A stretch of 64,000 bases of DNA from Paenibacillus pedocola (GCF_031599675.1 NZ_CP134223.1:5686501-5750500); one strand, 5' to 3'; shown: positions 7,226-15,962, numbered from the stretch's first letter. Program-made: numbers and translations. Notes: generated by a model not told the origin, from the sequence alone.

Positions 7226-7876
7226 TTACCTACTCTGACCCCTTAAGCGTAATAACTCTAATTCTTGAAGAACTTTCTTTACATCACAGTTGGGATTTAA
7301 GATATGGATCATCTCTTCCGTAATGGGGAAATCATCGTAAATTTTTGCAACAACATCTAATGATGGTGAACATTCAAAATAACCTATTGCAAATTCTACA
7401 AAATCCTCTGGTGTAAGGAATATACCGCCCACTAAAAAATCAGAGCCATCGCTTTCACCTTTTGGAATATCAACTTTTCCCTTGTGCCAGTTAATGTCAC
7501 TGTTTTTACGCCAAATACAAAAAGTCACATCGTCTTTTTCAATTGCATCATCTTCAAGCAAAGATAATAATTCCTTTGGAACATCATCATAAATCCCTTG
7601 CCATACTTTATGTTCATCCTGCGCATATGGGCTTAATTCAGATTCATGATCGAAGCCTTTTATTATGGAGCCTTCAGAGGAAAACAAAATAATTAGATGA
7701 TCACCTGCTCCATTATCTATTTTCGCCATACAAACACCCACATCCCAATCTTGAACAAAGCTATGGTAACGAAGCCATTCATCTTGACAAAGAATAATAT
7801 TTAATGATGCTTGGAATTTCATTAGCTTTTTTAAGAGTATTGGGTTTGGTAAACGCTCTAACACATTTCCTTCCAT
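7226..7876 (-). CDS. Conserved hypothetical soluble protein
   Basis: The 216-residue acidic protein has no signal peptide or membrane segment. Patterns such as ILCQDEWLRYHSF, DNGAGDHLIILFSSEGSIIKGFDHESELSP and VGGIFLTPEDFVEFAIGYFE suggest a compact alpha/beta protein, but I do not recognise a named family. AGGAG is only 2 nt before the ATG, so initiation may instead use GTG a few codons downstream. It sits in the same-strand row between a stalk-domain protein and the deaminase with small gaps. Confidence 0.65.
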   Translation of the reverse strand: MEGNVLERLPNPILLKKLMKFQASLNIILCQDEWLRYHSFVQDWDVGVCMAKIDNGAGDHLIILFSSEGSIIKGFDHESELSPYAQDEHKVWQGIYDDVPKELLSLLEDDAIEKDDVTFCIWRKNSDINWHKGKVDIPKGESDGSDFLVGGIFLTPEDFVEFAIGYFECSPSLDVVAKIYDDFPITEEMIHILNPNCDVKKVLQELELLRLRGQSR

Positions 7877-7938
7877 GACTCCTCACCCTTTCATCTTTCC
7901 TTGCAAAGCAATTCACCCTCTCTTCATCTGCACAGCGT

Positions 7939-9075
7939 TTACGGCGAAGTCACATTATATGTTACAGTCTTTACCTTCCCGTCAGGCAGCGTGGCATAGG
8001 TGAACGTCATCACATTGCCCTCCCGCTTCTTCAGCACCAGCATTTTGGTCAGATAAAAGGAATCTGTCCCATCTGCCCGATCCCATTCCTTACGGTCCTC
8101 GCTGCTAATTAACTTCTCGCTCAGATTCGAGCCTAGTCCGCTCGCCGTATGAATGGCATACAAGCGCGTGTTTGTCATTAAACGCACCAGGATTATGTCC
8201 TCGGAAGCATACTCAACAGAGAAGTTTCCTTCCGTTCCTGTGATTGTCTTCAGGTCAAAGAGCTTGCCCAGACTGCCATCACTGTTGATGTACTGGATGC
8301 TCTTGCCGTCGGTCATATAGAGCTGTGTAGTCTTTAACAGCGGGGCTTTGATATAGGAAGCGCCGCTGTAGTGATATTCCATTTGCTTTACTATTTTCCC
8401 GCCTTGAATCAGAGCCTGGTAACCATTGCTGAAATCATTAAACATCGCATAGTGGTTATCAGTAAGCAGCAGCAGATCATAGCCTTTACCTACGTTCTTA
8501 ATCTCCAGGGCATGCGTGTACGGCAAATCACCAAACGGAAGTTCGCCGATCAGCACGGGTTTGCCGGCAGATGAGGCGCTGTAGAAGACATCACCATTTT
8601 TTTGTGAGACCCAGTAGAATCTGCCTTGGGCAGATGCGACCGAATAACGGAGCTCATCCACAATATTCAGGCTGTTGCTGCTTTTGTCGTACACCGTTTT
8701 GCCGCCCATTGCACTGACCGCTGATACCAGCGGCACATAGATTTTACCTTTCAGGATCCGTGGAGCTTTGGTCAAGGCTGACGCTTTACCGTCTATTGTG
8801 GAGTTGATCACACCGGCTGTCACTGTAACTTCGCGTCCGGGACGAACGAGCTTCGCAGACTTAGTGCTCTGGTTCCAGCTAAGGGCATAGCCCATCGTCT
8901 GTGCCAGCTGCTGCAGCGGAACAAGCGTAGTTCCCCCCGTAACCACCTGGCTGCTTCCAAGTAAAGTCTCTTTATAATTCAGCAGAATATGGCTATCCGC
9001 CGCAGCGGACACGGAACCCGGGCTTAAAGCAATGGCTGCCGCCAGAATGCCAATTGAAAGCTTCCATTTTCTCAT
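7939..9075 (-). CDS. Secreted stalk-domain (copper amine oxidase N) protein with beta-propeller-like C-terminus
   Basis: The 378-residue protein starts with a signal peptide (LSIGILAAAIALSPGSVSA). Residues about 28-140 form the stalk/CuAO-N module (GTTLVPLQQLAQTMGYALSWN, then ILKGKIYVPLVSAVSAMGG). The C-terminal 230 residues are beta-rich, with readout-like strands (GRFYWVSQKNGDVFYSASSAG, SIQYINSDGSLGKLFDL) resembling DUF5050-type repeats. It is probably an exported wall-associated binding protein. GGGGAG lies 10 nt before the ATG. Confidence 0.75.
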   Translation of the reverse strand: MRKWKLSIGILAAAIALSPGSVSAAADSHILLNYKETLLGSSQVVTGGTTLVPLQQLAQTMGYALSWNQSTKSAKLVRPGREVTVTAGVINSTIDGKASALTKAPRILKGKIYVPLVSAVSAMGGKTVYDKSSNSLNIVDELRYSVASAQGRFYWVSQKNGDVFYSASSAGKPVLIGELPFGDLPYTHALEIKNVGKGYDLLLLTDNHYAMFNDFSNGYQALIQGGKIVKQMEYHYSGASYIKAPLLKTTQLYMTDGKSIQYINSDGSLGKLFDLKTITGTEGNFSVEYASEDIILVRLMTNTRLYAIHTASGLGSNLSEKLISSEDRKEWDRADGTDSFYLTKMLVLKKREGNVMTFTYATLPDGKVKTVTYNVTSP

Positions 9076-9182
9076 TGTGCCAATCTCCCCTCATCATTAG
9101 TTCTCTTTAATATTGGACGAGGCGCATTGGAAAAAGTTTCTATATAAATTGAAGTAGAACAGGTTCCGTCGCAACTACGGTG

Positions 9183-9331
9183 AATGTTTGGACTTCCGGC
9201 CGCTATTGTCTGCATATTTCTTTATTTTAACCGCTGCTAGCGGCAGAAATCTGAAGACAGCTTATGCTTCCGATGCTAGCTTTTCTGCGCAAAGCTTTCG
9301 GCGGACGCTTCCGCTCCTACAGTTCCAAAAT
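9183..9331. repeat. Dispersed structured intergenic repeat, copy 1
   Basis: This occupies most of the gene-free stretch 9076-9509. It starts AATGTTTGGACTTCCGG and ends CGCTCCTACAGTTCCAAAAT, both shared with 56151-56261; the two ends are imperfect inverted repeats (TTTGGA/TCCAAA). Inside are nested hairpins: TGTCT...ATTTC with GAAAT...AGACA, CCGCTGCTAGCGG, and an extra AGCTTT/AAAGCT hairpin absent from the other copy. Open frames here are shadows shared by both copies. Confidence 0.8.
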
Positions 9332-9509
9332 CCCCCTCTGTTACTCCTTTCCCTTCCTCAATTTTATAAATCAAATCTACCAAAATAAGAACCTTTGCTG
9401 TGACATGCGCTTCTAATGAGCTTCAGGTTCTCTACAGACTATTTATTCTGTTAAACTAGTTATCAACATCATCCAAAGTATTCCACAATCTGTAAGGAGG
9501 CCTCCTATT

Positions 9510-10607
9510 ATGTTCGAAACTATTAATTTTCCTGCATTAGTGCCTAATCCCGGTACAGTGATGGATATGCACGCCCTGCGAGGAATGGAGCCGCAGGCGG
9601 TATCCTTGCTGGCCTTAAATCAGGAGGGAGAACTCTGGCGGCTTGAACTGCATTCGGGGATTGCAGTCAAGCTGCTGCAAGTGGACATCCCCGGGTTCAA
9701 TCCCGCACATCCGCAGCAGATTGTCCTCTCAAGGAATGAACGGTTTGCGGCTATTTCCAACCGCTTCGGCCAGAATGCCGCGCTTTATGATCTGCAGAGT
9801 CTTCAAGAGGTGATGAAGCTGTCCCGGGATGACTATCATTATGAAACCTGTACCTTTCCCCTGGCCTTCGCCGAGTTAGATAACCGTACGGTTCTTATCA
9901 AGGGCACAGAATGGAGGCGTCTGGATATGCTGGACATGGAGTCCGGTGCGCTGCTGACCGGGCGTGAATCGCCAGTATTCGATAGCGAGGACAAAGTGAG
10001 GTCGGAACATTACCTCGATTATTTCTATGGCAAGCTACATGTCTCACCAGACGGGGAATGGATCGTTAACACAGGGTGGATATGGCATCCTATCGGCAGC
10101 ATCCGCGCCTGGCATCTTCCCTCCTGGATCGCCAACTGCTGGGAGGCGGAAGACGGTCCGACTGCTCATAACGTGTGGGAGTATCTGGAGGACTGGGACT
10201 ATCCTATAGTCTGGATGGATGATCATACGTTCGCGGTGTGGGGCAAGATTTCTTCCGATATGTACGAAGAAGAGGAACTAGAGATATATGGGGATGATAA
10301 ATATTCTACTATACTGGCTTTTTTTGATGTCAGGACCGGAGAGCGGAAGAAATTCTTTGTGAAAATGCCTGGATACCGAATGCAGTCGGACATAAAAGGA
10401 GTCTATTATCCGCATGCCCAAATGGCACAGGTACACGGAAAGCTTGTGTTATGGGGGCAAGATAACGGTCTCTCCGTCTGGAATACCGGCAATGGTGATA
10501 TGGAGTACGCAGAGCAAACGTTATGTCCCGATTTCTACCATGAGCATGCGGGGCTATTTCTCCAGACTGACGAATCCGGCCGCTTTAGCGGTCTAAAATT
10601 AACATAA
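9510..10607 (+). CDS. Hypothetical beta-propeller-like protein
   Basis: The 365-residue cytoplasmic protein has no signal peptide. Repeated strand-turn motifs resemble a WD40/YVTN-type propeller: ALNQEGELWRLELHSG, LSRNERFAAISNRFGQNAAL, VSPDGEWIVNTGWIW, LVLWGQDNGLSVWNTGNGD. A short acidic patch (YEEEELEIYGDD) lies near residue 260. The TAAGGAGG box lies 8 nt before ATG, giving a confident start. No pathway can be assigned; there are no co-directional neighbours. Confidence 0.7.
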   Translation: MFETINFPALVPNPGTVMDMHALRGMEPQAVSLLALNQEGELWRLELHSGIAVKLLQVDIPGFNPAHPQQIVLSRNERFAAISNRFGQNAALYDLQSLQEVMKLSRDDYHYETCTFPLAFAELDNRTVLIKGTEWRRLDMLDMESGALLTGRESPVFDSEDKVRSEHYLDYFYGKLHVSPDGEWIVNTGWIWHPIGSIRAWHLPSWIANCWEAEDGPTAHNVWEYLEDWDYPIVWMDDHTFAVWGKISSDMYEEEELEIYGDDKYSTILAFFDVRTGERKKFFVKMPGYRMQSDIKGVYYPHAQMAQVHGKLVLWGQDNGLSVWNTGNGDMEYAEQTLCPDFYHEHAGLFLQTDESGRFSGLKLT

Positions 10608-10633
10608 CGGCGGCTATATATCAAACCGAAGTC

Positions 10634-10682
10634 ACAAAAACACCCCGCCTGCCTGCAGTAACAACTACTGCAGACGGACAGG
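10634..10682 (-). terminator. Terminator of the isochorismatase-fold gene
   Basis: CCTGCCTGCAG (10648-10658) pairs with CTGCAGACGGACAGG (10668-10682). The minus-strand T-run lies at 10634-10641. Confidence 0.7.
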
Positions 10683-10695
10683 ATGTCTTCAACAT

Positions 10696-11187
10696 TTATT
10701 GATTAATCAGATAAGGGATTACCGGATAAGAGATCAGGTTGCGGTCTCTGTGTGCAGAAATGATTACGTCGCTATGTGCGCTCAGAATTCCATTTTGCAG
10801 CAGAACCGGCCGGAAGCCGCGCTCACTTGCCCCATTATAGGTGAATTGCACGCAATGCTCAGCCGAGAAGCCGGAAATGATCAGCAGCTCAACTCCATGA
10901 TCCGTTAAAATCTGCTCCAGTTCCGTCTTCCAGAACGCATTGGAGTACTCTTTGGTTACCTTCAGATCACTATCCGACACTTGAACTTCGGGAATGATAT
11001 TATAGTGCTCCTTCGTTGCTTCCTCCATGCCTTCAATATCCTGAATATGAATGATCAGCTGGTCCTTCGCCCGGAGTATATCTGAGACATAATTGATATA
11101 TTCACAGGCCCGGTCCAATGTTTTCTTGTCCACATGATCCCGCACGTGGATTTCCTGCATATCGATAATCAAATAGCCCAGCTTCAT
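10696..11187 (-). CDS. Isochorismatase-family cysteine hydrolase
   Basis: From ATG at 11187 (AAGGAGG 6 nt upstream) the product has 163 residues, usual for this fold. The expected triad is present: Asp9 in LIIDMQ, a Lys near 79-87 and Cys112 in SGFSAEHCV, the nucleophile loop of nicotinamidase/isochorismatase-like hydrolases. The longer frame to 11232 lacks a ribosome binding site. Family members hydrolyse amides or vinyl ethers of small aromatic or carbamoyl compounds; the exact substrate is unknown. Confidence 0.85.
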   Translation of the reverse strand: MKLGYLIIDMQEIHVRDHVDKKTLDRACEYINYVSDILRAKDQLIIHIQDIEGMEEATKEHYNIIPEVQVSDSDLKVTKEYSNAFWKTELEQILTDHGVELLIISGFSAEHCVQFTYNGASERGFRPVLLQNGILSAHSDVIISAHRDRNLISYPVIPYLINQ

Positions 11188-11258
11188 TAAGAACCTCCTT
11201 GTAGGAAACGTTATGCCGATATCGTACAACATTGCAGGCGTGAAGCCAACTAAAGCAA

Positions 11259-11293
11259 GAAAAAAAGACCGCTCATTTGAAATGAGGCGATCT
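11259..11293 (-). terminator. Terminator of the first ABC importer operon
   Basis: Minus-strand hairpin GATCGCCTCATTT/AAATGAGCGGTC followed by seven T. It ends the binding-protein/permease operon transcribed from about 14.67 kb. Confidence 0.8.
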
Positions 11294-11316
11294 TCTGAAC
11301 TGGCCTATATAATTCG

Positions 11317-12171
11317 TTATTCCTTCACGCCTCCGAGTGCTACACCCGCGATAATATACCGGGACAGGAGGAAGTAAACCACGAACAGCGGCAGAGATGT
11401 CAAAGCCAATCCCATATAGATTGAGCCGAACTCCATCTTGTAAATATCGCCCTTAAGTAAGCTTACCATGATCGGCATCGTATATTTTTCCTTCCTGGTC
11501 AGCAGTATCATCGGCATGAACAGGTTATTCCAGTTGGCTACAAAGGCAAAGATCGCCTGTGTCGCTACAGCTGGCATCATCAGCGGCAGGATAATCCGGT
11601 TGAATGTCTTGATTTCACCGGAACCATCCACACGTGAAGCTTCCACAATCTCATGGGACAACGTTGCCAGCAGATACTGGCGCATGAAGAAGACTACCGC
11701 AGGCGCTGCAATTGCAGGCAGAATCAGCGGAAGGAAGCTATTGGTCCAATGCAGTTTATACATAAACTGATAGAAACCGATTGCGCTGGCCTGGGATGGA
11801 ATCATCATTACGCAAATAATGAAAGTAAAGAATGGCTTGCGCAGCTTCCATTTATAGGTCACAAGTCCATAGGCGGCCAAGGACGAGAAATAGACTGTGC
11901 AAAGCGTTGCAAAAGTGGAAATAATCAATGAATTCAGAAATCCGTGAAGCGGATCAAAGCTTTTGTCGAGCAGTACATGCAAGTTTCTCGACAGGTGGGA
12001 CGAAGGAAGCAGTGAAAGGCCGCTTTGGATTTCTGGTGTAGAGCGCGTGGCATTGACAAACATGATCCAGAACGGAAGAATACTGAGCACCGCCAAGAAG
12101 ATACAGATGATATAAATGATTGTCTTGCTTATTTTTGTGTTAACGGCACTGCTTTTCTTAATTTTTTCCAT
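11317..12171 (-). CDS. Carbohydrate ABC transporter permease (MalG type, CUT1)
   Basis: The 284-residue protein has six membrane segments and the EAA loop that docks the ATPase (EIVEASRVDGSGEIKTFNRIILPLMMPA, residues about 175-202). It ends at a conserved VALGGVKE tail as in MalG-like proteins. GGGAGG lies 9 nt before the ATG, and only 3 bp separate it from the upstream permease stop, so the two are coupled. It forms one half of the membrane channel with the 12175-13143 product. Confidence 0.92.
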   Translation of the reverse strand: MEKIKKSSAVNTKISKTIIYIICIFLAVLSILPFWIMFVNATRSTPEIQSGLSLLPSSHLSRNLHVLLDKSFDPLHGFLNSLIISTFATLCTVYFSSLAAYGLVTYKWKLRKPFFTFIICVMMIPSQASAIGFYQFMYKLHWTNSFLPLILPAIAAPAVVFFMRQYLLATLSHEIVEASRVDGSGEIKTFNRIILPLMMPAVATQAIFAFVANWNNLFMPMILLTRKEKYTMPIMVSLLKGDIYKMEFGSIYMGLALTSLPLFVVYFLLSRYIIAGVALGGVKE

Positions 12172-12174
12172 GGT

Positions 12175-13143
12175 CTACACCTCCCTCACGGCTGCTTTGG
12201 CAGCTTTTCTATAAGTTTTTTGTGCTTTTTTCAATTTAGCTTCATCACGGTCACGCATCAGGTAGAACAGGAAGCCTGACAGAATCCCGGAAATTACGAA
12301 CATGATCATGCTCGCTGCTGCAGCGCGGTTATACAGATAGCTGCCCTTGAACGCTTGCCCGTAGATAAACATAGAAGTGGTGAGGGTAGAGTCATCCGGT
12401 CCGCCTGCAAGGAACAGCTGCGGAATATCAAACATAGTCAAACCACCGACCATGGATGTAATCAATGTGAACAATAAAATGGTACGCAGGCTCGGCAGCG
12501 TAATGCGGAAGAAGGTCTGGAACCCGTTAGCACCATCAATCGCCGCAGATTCAAAGAGCGCAGGATTGATACCCATAACGCCAGCAATAAGAATGATCAT
12601 CGTGTTACCGTACCACATCCAGAATTGGATGAACGCCACAATGCCACGTGCCGTTGACTTATCCTGAAGGAAGTTAATCGGTGCGTGGGACCATCCCATC
12701 ATATCAAATAAGCTATTCACAGGGCCTACCGGATAGGCAAACAAAGTGCTGAATAGTACGGCGATTGTACTCGCAGTGATAATATTAGGCATATAGAGCA
12801 AAACCTTGAACAGGCCTTTCCCCTTTATGTTAAGACGCGCGTTCGTGAACCATGCAGTGAGCAGGAGTGCGAGGATAATCTGGGGAACAAAGTTGAGAAT
12901 CCAGAGTACTCCCGTATTGATTAGAGACTTCCTGAATGAAGGGTTGTCAAACAGGAGATCTTTGAAGTTTTGAAAAGGATTATCCAGAATGTGGATTGGT
13001 TTCGGTATGAGTCCCTGCATATTGGTGAATCCGATGAATGCCGTATATAAAATGGGATACAGCGAGAAGATCAGAAATGCCAGGACAAACGGAAAGGTAA
13101 AAATATAGCCGAATTTCGAATAGTTGACACCTTTGCGGCGCAT
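12175..13143 (-). CDS. Carbohydrate ABC transporter permease (MalF type, CUT1)
   Basis: This 322-residue inner membrane protein has an N-terminal TM (YIFTFPFVLAFLIFSLYPILY), about six helices and the EAA motif (ALFESAAIDGANGFQTFFRITLPSL, around residue 200). It has a basic C-terminal tail. GAGGTG lies 5 nt before ATG. It pairs with the MalG-type permease downstream and with the binding protein encoded upstream. No ATP-binding subunit is present in this operon. Confidence 0.92.
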   Translation of the reverse strand: MRRKGVNYSKFGYIFTFPFVLAFLIFSLYPILYTAFIGFTNMQGLIPKPIHILDNPFQNFKDLLFDNPSFRKSLINTGVLWILNFVPQIILALLLTAWFTNARLNIKGKGLFKVLLYMPNIITASTIAVLFSTLFAYPVGPVNSLFDMMGWSHAPINFLQDKSTARGIVAFIQFWMWYGNTMIILIAGVMGINPALFESAAIDGANGFQTFFRITLPSLRTILLFTLITSMVGGLTMFDIPQLFLAGGPDDSTLTTSMFIYGQAFKGSYLYNRAAAASMIMFVISGILSGFLFYLMRDRDEAKLKKAQKTYRKAAKAAVREV

Positions 13144-13170
13144 GCTCTCACCTCATATTAATTGATATTA

Positions 13171-13194
13171 GGGGCGGGAAAACTCGCCCGCCCC
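13171..13194 (-). other. GC-rich hairpin between binding-protein and permease genes
   Basis: GGGGCGGG (13171-13178) pairs with CCCGCCCC (13187-13194) without a T-run. Such hairpins in sugar-ABC operons act as partial terminators or protect the binding-protein mRNA, letting it be made in excess over permeases; inference. Confidence 0.6.
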
Positions 13195-13206
13195 TTCTGC
13201 TACCGC

Positions 13207-14619
13207 TTATTCGCTTTCAATATTAAGCTGGTCTTTAACTTGCTGTTTGAAGGTTGCGAGCGCTTTATCACGGGACTTGTTACCCGCTGTGTACTCACGC
13301 ACTTGATCACGCCAGAGCTTATTGATCGTTTCATCGTACTGAGTCAAGTTCTTACCGGAAGCGTTAGCATTAGCTGGAACAAATACATCGAACATATTCT
13401 GTCCGCCGAGCAATGGAACTTCACCATTGGATTTGCTCATAACTACGGAGGAAGCTACGCTATCCTTAGTACCTTGCTCGCCTTCCTTCATAGTGCCGTT
13501 AGCCCAGTAATATTGGAGGCCTGTTTCGGAAGTATCGAGTGTTACCCATTTGATAAAGTCAGCAACTGCTTGTTTCTTAGCATCATCCTTGGTAACTTGT
13601 TGGTTGGCAAGCAACCAAGTACCTCCCCAGAAGAATCCTGTTGGCGGCTCAGTTACAGCCCAGTCGCCGCTTGTATCTTTCACTTGATCTTTCATCGTAT
13701 AGTTGATGAGCCAAGCAGGACCGAAGAAGCCGAATACCGGTTGAGCGCCTGAACCGGACATATCTGCGAACCAAGCTTCTGTCCAGTCAGTCGTATCATT
13801 GTAATAGCCATTGTCTTTCAGCTTTTTGGAGAGATCAAGGAACTCTTCACGCTTAGGATCAATATGAAGCTTGCCGTCAACAAGCCAGCCTGTGTCAGAA
13901 CTGTTCTCAATTGCGTGCCAAATGTCTCCATCACCGGATACCATGCCATAACCCTTAGCTTTTACCTTGGCAGCTGCTTCGAAGAACTTATCCCAGCCCG
14001 GGCCAATTTCGGTTTTGATTGTAGCAGGATCGTCTGTTCCAAACACATCCTTGGCAAGCGAGCGGCGATAGATGAAGGCACCGCCAGTCGCCTGGTAGCC
14101 TAGACCCTTCAGCTGTCCGTCTTTACTGCCGATATCTACGGAGTATTGGGCGATGCCCGCATCCTTAACCATCTGGTCATCAAGGCCCAGGTCAGCATAA
14201 TTCGCTGCATAGGAGGAAGCGTCGCCTTGCGTATACTTGAGCACGAATGCTGATTCTGCTGCATAAATGTCCGGGGCATCTTTACCACCAGCAGCCAGGG
14301 CCTGGTCAAGAGCTGGCTGATAAGCGCCATCGGTAGTAGCAATAACTGTGGTTTTGAACTCTACATTTGCATCAGGATGGGTTTCAATATACTTTTTGGT
14401 CATGTTCGGAATCTCATCCGTGAAACTCCAGAGATTGATGGTGACTTTCTCACCATTGCTCTTTGCCGGAGCTTCGGTAGCGTTTGCAGCCGGGGCTGTA
14501 GTTGGGCTTGATGCGTTTGAGTTCGAGTTTGAATTTGAGTTACCGCCGCACGCTGCGAGAGCAGATGACATCACGAGCAATGTGGAGATTCCTACTAAAA
14601 CACGTTTCATACTTTTCAT
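13207..14619 (-). CDS. ABC transporter sugar-binding lipoprotein (family 1)
   Basis: The 470-residue protein has a lipoprotein signal with lipobox around LAACGG (Cys about 24) and a Ser/Asn-rich linker. The family 1 solute-binding fold follows: NLWSFTDEIPNMTKKYIETHP, DAPDIYAAESAFVLKYTQGD, and a C-terminal TINKLWRDQVREYTAGNKSRDKALATFKQQV. It captures an oligosaccharide outside the membrane for the two permeases that follow. GGGGAGG lies 6 nt before the ATG. A TATAAT -10 box lies on the minus strand at 14673-14678 with a poor -35. Confidence 0.92.
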   Translation of the reverse strand: MKSMKRVLVGISTLLVMSSALAACGGNSNSNSNSNASSPTTAPAANATEAPAKSNGEKVTINLWSFTDEIPNMTKKYIETHPDANVEFKTTVIATTDGAYQPALDQALAAGGKDAPDIYAAESAFVLKYTQGDASSYAANYADLGLDDQMVKDAGIAQYSVDIGSKDGQLKGLGYQATGGAFIYRRSLAKDVFGTDDPATIKTEIGPGWDKFFEAAAKVKAKGYGMVSGDGDIWHAIENSSDTGWLVDGKLHIDPKREEFLDLSKKLKDNGYYNDTTDWTEAWFADMSGSGAQPVFGFFGPAWLINYTMKDQVKDTSGDWAVTEPPTGFFWGGTWLLANQQVTKDDAKKQAVADFIKWVTLDTSETGLQYYWANGTMKEGEQGTKDSVASSVVMSKSNGEVPLLGGQNMFDVFVPANANASGKNLTQYDETINKLWRDQVREYTAGNKSRDKALATFKQQVKDQLNIESE

Positions 14620-14755
14620 ACTTTGCCTCCCCTTTTTTTCTTAATCACTCGGTTTTATGTAACCGCATTCATATTATAGAACCTAGGGATCCCGGACATA
14701 AGTCACCTGCCATTGGGAGAAATTCCACTATTTTTGGATTTCACTCCCTATTAGA

Positions 14756-14788
14756 CAAAAAAAGACACCCGGGCTATGCCCGGGCGCC
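14756..14788 (-). terminator. Terminator of the riboswitch-controlled secreted protein gene
   Basis: Minus-strand hairpin GCCCGGG-CATA-GCCCGGG type stem (14768-14784) followed by a T-run at 14756-14763. Confidence 0.8.
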
Positions 14789-14808
14789 TCATGCTCTCAA
14801 ATGTTCTA

Positions 14809-15708
14809 TTATTCTAGTTCAGCAGGTTTTGTAATCGGTGTAACCTTGTTGTTCTTAGAATATTTAGCTTCAATTTTTGTGGTATATGTATCCTTTGTTC
14901 CGTCCGCAGCCAGCGCATAACTTAGATCCACGGTCAGCTTTTCTGTCTGCCAGGTCTTGGTATTGAGGAACAATTTCCAGGTCGCGCTTTTCGGCTCCAG
15001 CGTCTCGCCGTCCCAGAGATTTTCCTGGTCGTAGAGGGCAATGAGTCCCTTAGCCGCTGCCGGATCGGTTACCGTAACCTGCAGAACAGTCTGGGTGCCG
15101 ACAGTAGTAACTTTCATCGACTTTTTAACATTTTTAACCGAATTCAGCATCGATGCAGGATCATACTGGGCTTTGGAATAAAAAGACTCCCATTCCTGCT
15201 TCTCCAGTCCAAGCCAATACTGTGCCTCAGGATCGATGGGCTCTCCGTCGCCGTCCGTTACTGCATCAGAGCTGCTAACCTCTCCATCTTCTCCGGTATC
15301 TGCGGCTGTATCCTCAGAATCAGCAATAAGTTCGCTTCCGTCTACAAGATAGTAGAATTCCTTATCATTGGCATATAAATCGTAAGATGTTTCCAGTAAA
15401 CTGATATCCACATTGCCTGCAGCCGCAAAATTCGGCAGACGGCTGATATCCAGCTTCAGCGTGTTGGTGTTGCTGACCTTCACTCCGCCGGTCTGAATCT
15501 CCTGTTTCTTGATCACATCCAGGTGGAAATTTTTCAGCGTTTTGGCAGCTGCTGTTACTTTGCCGATGACTTGATCCACGGTAGGCGGTTTGGCAGCTGT
15601 TGTTGCTGCTGAGGCTACTTCAGGACCAGGCATCCAGCCCACCGTTCCGGACAGCAGCAATGCACCTGCGGCCATAATTGTACCTACTGTTTTTGAAACC
15701 TTCTTCAT
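14809..15708 (-). CDS. Secreted LolA/LppX-like protein (DUF6612-like) under a predicted c-di-GMP riboswitch
   Basis: From ATG at 15708 (AAAGGGGAA just upstream) the product has 299 residues: a signal peptide (GTIMAAGALLLSGTVGW) without a lipobox Cys, then a beta-rich domain. The domain has VDQVIGKVTAAAKTLKNFHLDV, a short acidic insertion (SEDTAADTGEDGEVSSSD) and strands such as DLYANDKEFYYLVDG and TKTWQTEKLTVDLSY. The layout resembles Gram-positive LolA/LppX-fold secreted proteins (DUF6612). The function is unknown; it probably binds a lipid or wall component. The gene is monocistronic, between its own riboswitch leader and a terminator. Confidence 0.75.
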   Translation of the reverse strand: MKKVSKTVGTIMAAGALLLSGTVGWMPGPEVASAATTAAKPPTVDQVIGKVTAAAKTLKNFHLDVIKKQEIQTGGVKVSNTNTLKLDISRLPNFAAAGNVDISLLETSYDLYANDKEFYYLVDGSELIADSEDTAADTGEDGEVSSSDAVTDGDGEPIDPEAQYWLGLEKQEWESFYSKAQYDPASMLNSVKNVKKSMKVTTVGTQTVLQVTVTDPAAAKGLIALYDQENLWDGETLEPKSATWKLFLNTKTWQTEKLTVDLSYALAADGTKDTYTTKIEAKYSKNNKVTPITKPAELE

Positions 15709-15730
15709 GTAGTTCCCCTTTCGGGTCCTT

Positions 15731-15840
15731 GCGTTAATCATAGATATCCCTATGCAGCCTGGCAATCATGACCGTCTATCCGGCGGCTTTAGACCCATGG
15801 CTTTGTGTCATCCTCTTTCGGGGATTTTACCTTTAACGCG
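15731..15840 (-). ncRNA. c-di-GMP-I (GEMM-I) riboswitch
   Basis: On the minus strand the segment reads GGTAAAATCC, CCGAAAGAGG, GACACAAAGCC, GGGTCTAAAGCC and finally ATTGCCAGGCTGC. This is the ordered set of conserved GEMM-I blocks: the A-rich GGnAAA strand, a GAAA tetraloop stem, GAC(G/A)CAAAGCC, the GGuCUAA strand and the GCC-GGnUGC receptor arm. GCGTTAA (minus, 15833-15839) and TTAACGC (15731-15737) close an outer stem. Next comes ACCCGAAAGGGG, where the Shine-Dalgarno GGGGA can pair with ACCC, so translational control is plausible. The effector could also be the cGAMP variant. Confidence 0.8.
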
Positions 15841-15913
15841 GACATTCGATTATTGGATTTAACTTCCGGGATGCTTGTCCCTTTAATAATTTATCATGGT
15901 TATAATTACCTGT

Positions 15914-15962
15914 AAAACAAAACCGGTCTTAGTCCCCTGCAATTCAGGACCAAGACCGGTTT
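15914..15962 (-). terminator. Terminator of the lac-type operon
   Basis: ACCGGTCTT-GTCC (15922-15935) pairs with GGAC-AAGACCGGT (15947-15960). TTTTGTTTT follows on the minus strand. Confidence 0.85.

Noticed and set aside
9188..9388. 66-codon plus ORF starting MDFRPLL, and its look-alike at 56156-56362 (MDFRSLL)
   Set aside because: Similarity comes from the shared repeat DNA. Frames diverge after the repeat, there is no Shine-Dalgarno, and structure rather than coding is conserved.
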